From positions 1 through 38,329 of the forward strand of contig NZ_CALXRM010000027.1 in NCBI RefSeq assembly GCF_944390845.1: DNA of 38,329 nt. Direction: 5' to 3'. Origin of the DNA: an uncultured Brachyspira sp. (GTDB taxonomy: Bacteria > Spirochaetota > Brachyspiria > Brachyspirales > Brachyspiraceae). Shown piece after piece: positions 33,813 through 38,329 of the stretch; position 1 is the stretch's first letter, and every line of letters begins with the position of its first letter. Below the pieces are notes generated by a model, which was not told the DNA's origin, ran no database searches, and worked only from the letters and a program-made list of their open reading frames with translations. Made by a program: the position numbers and the translations under genes.

Positions 33813-34553
33813 ATGAAGAAAAAACTAGAATTACAAACTACAACATTATGGGACTATCCGTCTCAGCAATACTTAAAAAGTGAAGAAGAAAAGCATAAGC
33901 ATTATATAGGAGCAACACCTTCATATATAATATGGAATTTATTAAATAGATACACTAAAGAAAAAGATTTAGTAGTTGATCCAATGGCTGGAAGCGGCAC
34001 AACTGTTGATGTAGCAAGAGAATTAAACAGACGTGCTTTAGGATACGATATAAATCCAAAAGCATTACAAAGAAAAGATATTTTTAAAGCTGATGCTAGA
34101 AAAATACCAATAGAAGATGAAAAAGTTGATTTTGTATTTATAGATCCGCCTTATAGTACGCATATAAATTATTCTGATGAAAAAAATTGTATAGGGAAAT
34201 TAACTGCTAAAGAAAATGAATATTATGAAGCTATGGAAAAAGTTATAAATGAAATATTTAGAATAATGAAAAAAGACAGATATATGGCTTTATATGTTTC
34301 TGATTCTTATGAAAAAGGTTTTCCTTTTATGCCTATAGGTTTTAAACTATTTGAAATTATGAGTAAATATTTTATGCCTATAGATATAGTTTCTGTTGTT
34401 CGTCATAATAAAACTTTAAATAAAGGCAATTATCATATAGCAGCTGCTGAAAATAATTTTTATTTAAGAGGTTTTAATTATCTATTTATAATGTACAAAA
34501 AAGGGAATAAAACAATTGATAATAATGGAAAAGTTCATTTAAGAAATTTATAA
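33813..34553 (+). CDS. Solitary DNA methyltransferase (N4/N6-amino type), 246 aa
   Basis: A class I methyltransferase. N-terminal TTTLWDYPSQQY and GATPSYIIWNLLNRY, then motif I DPMAGSGTT (56-64, S-adenosylmethionine binding), YDINP acidic loop, ADARKIP, and catalytic motif IV DPPY (111-114), which indicates amino methylation of adenine or cytosine. Motif I precedes motif IV. A small protein with no obvious large target-recognition domain. No restriction enzyme is adjacent, so it is an orphan enzyme with a possible regulatory or epigenetic role; an RNA substrate is not excluded. The ribosome site before ATG 33813 is weak (AGAAAA). Bidirectional terminator downstream. Confidence 0.85.
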   Translation: MKKKLELQTTTLWDYPSQQYLKSEEEKHKHYIGATPSYIIWNLLNRYTKEKDLVVDPMAGSGTTVDVARELNRRALGYDINPKALQRKDIFKADARKIPIEDEKVDFVFIDPPYSTHINYSDEKNCIGKLTAKENEYYEAMEKVINEIFRIMKKDRYMALYVSDSYEKGFPFMPIGFKLFEIMSKYFMPIDIVSVVRHNKTLNKGNYHIAAAENNFYLRGFNYLFIMYKKGNKTIDNNGKVHLRNL

Positions 34554-34578
34554 TTTTTAAAAACTTTCATAAAAATAA

Positions 34579-34612
34579 AAAAGAGCAGAATTATTAAAAA
34601 CTCTGCTCTTTT
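34579..34612. terminator. Bidirectional terminator
   Basis: AAAAGAGCAGA (34579-34589) pairs perfectly with TCTGCTCTTTT (34602-34612), flanked by A-runs on the left and T residues on the right. It lies between the convergent stops at 34553 and 34634. Confidence 0.93.
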
Positions 34613-34633
34613 AATTTATTTTAATTAATAATA

Positions 34634-37600
34634 TTATCTTACATAATACATATCTTTAGGTATATAATCGTCTATTACAGTTGCTTCTTTCAAATTCCTT
34701 TTAGCCTGCATAGACATAATATTATATGTAGCAGCACCTATATTCTGATCTTCAACTAATACAGTTCTTTTTTCAGCTTTCTCCAAATCTACATTTGAAG
34801 TTCTAATCTGATCAAAATACTCACTAGCCAATACAAAATGTTTAAATGCTTGCTGTTCATTCACAATAGTATTTGTAACAGTAGAGTTATAAGCATAAGA
34901 AACACCTATATTGTTATAAAGACTAGCTAAATAACTAATAAGTATAAAGTCTCTTTCTGTACGCATTTCCAACTCACCTAAACTATTACGCTTAGCTAAT
35001 ACCTGACTTAAAGCATTTCTATAGAAACCATTAGCCAAATTAGCTTTATCTAAATGTAAAAGCGAATTACCTAAAGCATAGGAAACAACACTGTTGCTAG
35101 GATTTTTCTGGAATAAAGCATTGAATCCTTCAAAAGCACTGTCATATTCTTCATCGGCATAATATATCCAAGACAAATTATATAGAAGCTGATCACTTCT
35201 TAAGCTTGGAGGTAAATTATCATAAGCCATTTGATAATACTCTTTAGCCTTTGCATAATCTTTATCTTTATAGAAATAAACATTACCCAAATTATAGTTA
35301 GCATCTGGATATACTTTATTAATAGCCAATGCCTCATTAAAGTTTCTTACAGCGTTTCCATACTCTCCTAAATTATAATATATCTGACCTAGCATATTAT
35401 ATACATACTCTTTACCTTTGTAGAATGGATTAGATTCATATAAAGGCAATGCTGCTGTATTAAGTATTTCCATAGCTCTGTCATAATGTTTTAATCTAGT
35501 TTCATAGTCAGCATATCCAACAACTGATTCCAAATTATTAGGATAAGTTGTCAAAAGCTTTTCAAATAATACTCTAGAGCCATAAAAATCTTCTTTATCC
35601 AACAAATACTGAGCCAATTTAGGGTAAACTTCATCATCAATATAACCTGGTTTCAATAGTTCTATATGATCCTGAAGTGCCTTAACATGCTTATAATTAT
35701 CTTGATAAATTCTTATAAGCATGGCTCTCTTTCTAGGTACTACGCCATCGCCAAAGAAATTAACCATATCACTATAATTAGTATATGCGATATTATAATA
35801 TTCAGGCTCAGACATATTTCTAGCTCTGCTTATCATAAGAAGACCGCGTTCATCATATATAGTTTCTTTTTCTTTCTTCTTCTCAGTGTAAACTAACATA
35901 TCATTGTATAGTTCTTCACCTAATATATAGTCTTCTTCTGATAATTCTTTTTCACCTTTCTTTCTATAATAATAGCCAAAAGTAATTCTAGTTTCAAAAT
36001 CTCTTGGCTTAAGATTCAAAGCACCTTGTATCTTAGTAAAAGCCTCATTAAAAGTTTCTCTAGCTATATATGCTCTTGCATACTTATTGTACCATTTTAT
36101 TTGTTTAGGGCGAAGTCTTTCACCTTCAGCAAAATTACGTTCTGCCTCATCATAAGCACCATTAGATATGCTTGTTAATCCCATATTATAGTACTTATTG
36201 GCCATTACTGGTTTATAAATAAATTGGAAAGAAAGCAATACTATAGCCACAAATAATACTAAGAATATTGCTGCAACCCTTATTATTCTAGCATAATCTT
36301 TCAATGAATTAGGTATAGGTATAAGGTCTATTACATTTTTTCTGCCCTCTTCTTTAATGCCTAATCCTAACTCTTTATTTAAAAGATCCGTAATAGCTTC
36401 ATTAGATTCACCTCTCTCTAAAGCATTGAGCAGAGTTTCCATTGAATCTTTATCTATCTTCTCATTAAGAATAGTATCTAAAACATGATATTGAGTAAGA
36501 GGAGAAAGATGTTTAATAACATTTATAACTTTATCCTGATCTATATCTTTGTCTACATCTTCATATTTAGAAGCAGGCAAATTATCAGCAGTTTCCGGAG
36601 GAGGAAGTGTTGTACCGCCCTCTATTATATTAGAAGAAGGCTTATCACCCTGCTCTTCCAATTCTTTTGATAAATCATCTAAATCAGGAAGTAATTCTTC
36701 TTTCTTAGTTTCTGTTTTTGGCTCTTCTTCTGCATCATCTAATGATAAGTTGCCTAAATCTATATCTTCATCTTTAGCTGATACTGGCTCTTCTTTATTA
36801 GCCTTTGGTTCTTCATCTGTATCATCTAAAGACAAGTTGTCTAAATCTATATCTTCATCTTTAGCTGATACTGGCTCTTCTTTATTAGCCTTTGGTTCTT
36901 CATCTGTATCATCTAATGATAAGTTGTCTAAATCTATATCTTCATCTAATACCGGTTCTTCTTTCTTATCTTCTGCTTTTGGTTCTTCTTCATCAACTGA
37001 AGTTTCACTCAATAAGTTATCCAATCCTAAATCATCATCTACTGGTAATGGTTTTGGCTCTTCTTTTTTAGCCTCTGCTTTTGGTTCTTCTTCATCAACT
37101 GAAGTTTCACTCAATAAGCTATCCAATCCTAAATCATCATCTACTGGTAATGGTTTTGGCTCTTCTTTTTTAGCCTCTGCTTTTGGTTCTTCTTCATCAA
37201 CTGAAGTTTCACTCAATAAGCTATCCAATCCTAAATCATCATCTACTGGTAATGGTTTTGGCTCTTCTTTTTTAGCCTCTGCTTTTGGTTCTTCTTCGTC
37301 AGCTGAAGTTTCACTCAATAAGTTATCCAATCCTAAATCATCATCTACTGATAATGGTTCTTCTTTCTTATCTTCTGCTTTTGGTTCTTCTTCGTCAGCT
37401 GAAGTTTCACTCAATAAGTTATCCAATCCTAAATCATCATCTACTGGTAACGGTTCTTCTTTCTCATCTTCTGATTTTGGTTCTACTTCATTAATGCCAT
37501 TCTCTTTTAATATATCATCTAAATTTTCAGATATATTACTAATATCTAAATCATCGTCTTTTAATGAAGTTTTTCCATAATCATCGTCTATATTAGGTAA

Positions 37601-38329
37601 AGTATCTGGTAATGGCAAATCGTCTAATGTAGGCAATTTTTCTGAATGAATATCATCTTTATCATTATCAGAATCTTTAATATCTTTTGCTATCTTTTCT
37701 TCTAATTCTTTATCTTCAGGTAAGTCCAATCCGTCATCATCTGGTAATTTATTATCTTCATCTAATCCTAAATCTTCTGGCAAACCTAAATCATCAGCTG
37801 CTGGTAATGCATCTTCATCTAATCCTAAATCTTCTGGTAAGTCCAAATTATCATCATCTGTTGATAATTTATCTTCTTCATCTAATCCTAAATCTTCTGG
37901 TAAGTCCAAATTATCATCATCTGTTGATAATTTATCTTTTTCATCTAATCCTAAATCTTCTGGTAAATCCAAATTATCATCATCTGTTGGTAATTTATAT
38001 TCTTCATCTAATCCTAAATCTTCTGGTAAATCCAAATTATCATCATCTGTTGATAATTTATCTTTTTCATCTAATCCTAAATCTTCTGGTAAATCCAAAT
38101 TATCTATATCTGCTGATACTTTTTCTTCATTATCCGGTAAGTCCAAATTATCTATATCTGCTGATACTTTTTCTTCATTATCCGGTAAGTCTAAATTATC
38201 CAAGTCTGCTGATACTTTTTCTTCATTATCCGGTAAATCCAAATTATCTAAATCTGCTGATACTTTTTCTTCATTATCCGGTAAATCCAAATTATCTAAA
38301 TCTGCTGATACTTTTTCTTCATTATCCGG
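34634..38329 (-). CDS. Membrane-anchored TPR protein with long acidic repeat tail (5' end beyond the window)
   Basis: The frame stays open to the right edge, so the start is outside; 1231 codons are visible. The N-terminal about 600 residues are acidic and repetitive, with four tandem blocks: 16-residue PDNEEKVSAD units; 21-residue LPEDLGLDE units; 32-34-residue PVDDDLGLD units; and 29-residue DEDIDLDNLSLDD units. A helical pre-membrane stretch (VINVIKHLSPLTQYHVLDT) follows, then one membrane helix (IIRVAAIFLVLFVAIVLLSF), then about ten TPR-like repeats (for example YYNLGEYGNAVRNFNEALAI and YNLGNVYFYKDKDYAKAKEYY). The acidic tail is expected in the cytoplasm and the TPRs in the periplasm. This suggests an assembly scaffold linking the two; the partner is unknown. 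A bidirectional terminator follows. Confidence 0.85.
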   Translation of the reverse strand, partial: PDNEEKVSADLDNLDLPDNEEKVSADLDNLDLPDNEEKVSADLDNLDLPDNEEKVSADIDNLDLPDNEEKVSADIDNLDLPEDLGLDEKDKLSTDDDNLDLPEDLGLDEEYKLPTDDDNLDLPEDLGLDEKDKLSTDDDNLDLPEDLGLDEEDKLSTDDDNLDLPEDLGLDEDALPAADDLGLPEDLGLDEDNKLPDDDGLDLPEDKELEEKIAKDIKDSDNDKDDIHSEKLPTLDDLPLPDTLPNIDDDYGKTSLKDDDLDISNISENLDDILKENGINEVEPKSEDEKEEPLPVDDDLGLDNLLSETSADEEEPKAEDKKEEPLSVDDDLGLDNLLSETSADEEEPKAEAKKEEPKPLPVDDDLGLDSLLSETSVDEEEPKAEAKKEEPKPLPVDDDLGLDSLLSETSVDEEEPKAEAKKEEPKPLPVDDDLGLDNLLSETSVDEEEPKAEDKKEEPVLDEDIDLDNLSLDDTDEEPKANKEEPVSAKDEDIDLDNLSLDDTDEEPKANKEEPVSAKDEDIDLGNLSLDDAEEEPKTETKKEELLPDLDDLSKELEEQGDKPSSNIIEGGTTLPPPETADNLPASKYEDVDKDIDQDKVINVIKHLSPLTQYHVLDTILNEKIDKDSMETLLNALERGESNEAITDLLNKELGLGIKEEGRKNVIDLIPIPNSLKDYARIIRVAAIFLVLFVAIVLLSFQFIYKPVMANKYYNMGLTSISNGAYDEAERNFAEGERLRPKQIKWYNKYARAYIARETFNEAFTKIQGALNLKPRDFETRITFGYYYRKKGEKELSEEDYILGEELYNDMLVYTEKKKEKETIYDERGLLMISRARNMSEPEYYNIAYTNYSDMVNFFGDGVVPRKRAMLIRIYQDNYKHVKALQDHIELLKPGYIDDEVYPKLAQYLLDKEDFYGSRVLFEKLLTTYPNNLESVVGYADYETRLKHYDRAMEILNTAALPLYESNPFYKGKEYVYNMLGQIYYNLGEYGNAVRNFNEALAINKVYPDANYNLGNVYFYKDKDYAKAKEYYQMAYDNLPPSLRSDQLLYNLSWIYYADEEYDSAFEGFNALFQKNPSNSVVSYALGNSLLHLDKANLANGFYRNALSQVLAKRNSLGELEMRTERDFILISYLASLYNNIGVSYAYNSTVTNTIVNEQQAFKHFVLASEYFDQIRTSNVDLEKAEKRTVLVEDQNIGAATYNIMSMQAKRNLKEATVIDDYIPKDMYYVR
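36761..36960 (-). repeat. In-frame 87-bp tandem repeat block
   Basis: The segment TATATCTTCA recurs at 36761, 36848 and 36935, a period of 87 bases (29 residues, DEDIDLDNLSLDD type). Part of the acidic tail of the TPR protein. Confidence 0.85.
36961..37480 (-). repeat. In-frame 102/96-bp tandem repeat block
   Basis: CCAATCCTAAA recurs at 37021, 37123, 37225, 37327 and 37423: three steps of 102 bases (34 residues) and one of 96. The middle units are nearly identical. All steps are multiples of three, so copy changes keep the frame. Confidence 0.88.
37832..38107 (-). repeat. In-frame 63-bp tandem repeat block
   Basis: TTCTGG recurs at 37895, 37958, 38021 and 38084, with a 63-base period (21 residues, LPEDLGLDE type). 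Degenerate units extend to about 37720. Confidence 0.88.
38109..38329 (-). repeat. In-frame 48-bp tandem repeat block, continuing past the edge
   Basis: TCTGCTGATAC recurs at 38109, 38157, 38205, 38253 and 38301, exactly every 48 bases (16 residues, PDNEEKVSAD type). The array is cut by the window edge, so the full copy number is unknown. Confidence 0.9.

Noticed and set aside
36549-37580. Long + strand open frame (343 codons, Ser-rich)
   Set aside because: It is the antisense of the tandem acidic repeats of the TPR gene. Repeat composition keeps the opposite frame open; there is no ribosome site and it is out of keeping with any family.
36961-38329. Regularly spaced repeats resembling a CRISPR array
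   Set aside because: Periods are multiples of three, the units are contiguous without unique spacers, and the frame encodes acidic protein repeats. No cas genes.

Overview
The window is strongly AT-rich, with short intergenic regions, A/T-biased codons and AAGGAG-type ribosome binding sites. Spirochaete-like content includes relaxed lipoboxes, tandem ankyrin-repeat secreted proteins, a DUF285/BspA-like 25-residue-repeat protein, a LysM/lipoprotein pair, a DUF4912 protein and a large periplasmic alpha-2-macroglobulin. Together these point to a Brachyspira-type intestinal spirochaete chromosome. The genus is an inference from remembered gene content; no marker was searched. I see no prophage, insertion sequence, CRISPR array or rRNA.

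Layout. Positions 1-820: the tail of a + strand gene faces a - strand lipoprotein gene, with a hairpin between them. 990-3612: two tandem, recently duplicated secreted ankyrin genes (+). 3616-6121: two paralogous polytopic membrane proteins (-). 6878-16314: an alpha-2-macroglobulin with a CLEQ thioester motif and a DUF4132 protein (-). 16857-19506: divergent ferrochelatase (hemH) and catalase (katA), bracketed by inverted copies of a dispersed repeat. 20051-21802: a DUF285 repeat protein. 22182-24671: a lipoprotein-LysM operon. 25013-28622: an orphan glutamate-synthase-type flavoprotein (gltD), divergent from rpmB and an IspH fused to a UbiA-like membrane domain. 28714-30235: a divergent pair (DUF4912 protein; small secreted protein). 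30324-30396: tRNA-Asn(GTT). 30444-33659: UbiB-family kinase, phasin-like protein, a 72-residue protein and a TM2 protein (-). 33813-34553: a solitary DNA methyltransferase. 34634 to the right edge: a TPR protein with a very long acidic repeat tail, whose 5' end lies outside the window.

Regulation. Sigma-70-like promoters can be read for many genes. Some of them fall inside the longest possible reading frames and so argue for shorter starts (the membrane protein at 6121 and the DUF4912 gene at 29544). Four genes (both ankyrin genes, the macroglobulin and the DUF4132 gene) share one distinctive promoter form: TTTACT, 16-17 bases, and an extended TGA-TATWAY -10. Several - strand terminator hairpins contain mismatches on the + strand that become G-U pairs on the - strand, which fixes their direction.

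Most unusual features: (i) a dispersed about 100-bp repeat in two inverted copies around hemH-katA, with two hairpins that show matched base-pair changes; (ii) a 122-bp nested palindrome next to one copy; (iii) a second dispersed repeat family with conserved GC-rich islands at fixed spacing; (iv) the IspH-UbiA-like fusion; (v) mirrored -35 elements inside a palindrome between the TM2 and methyltransferase genes; (vi) four successive in-frame tandem-repeat blocks in the cytoplasmic tail of the TPR protein.
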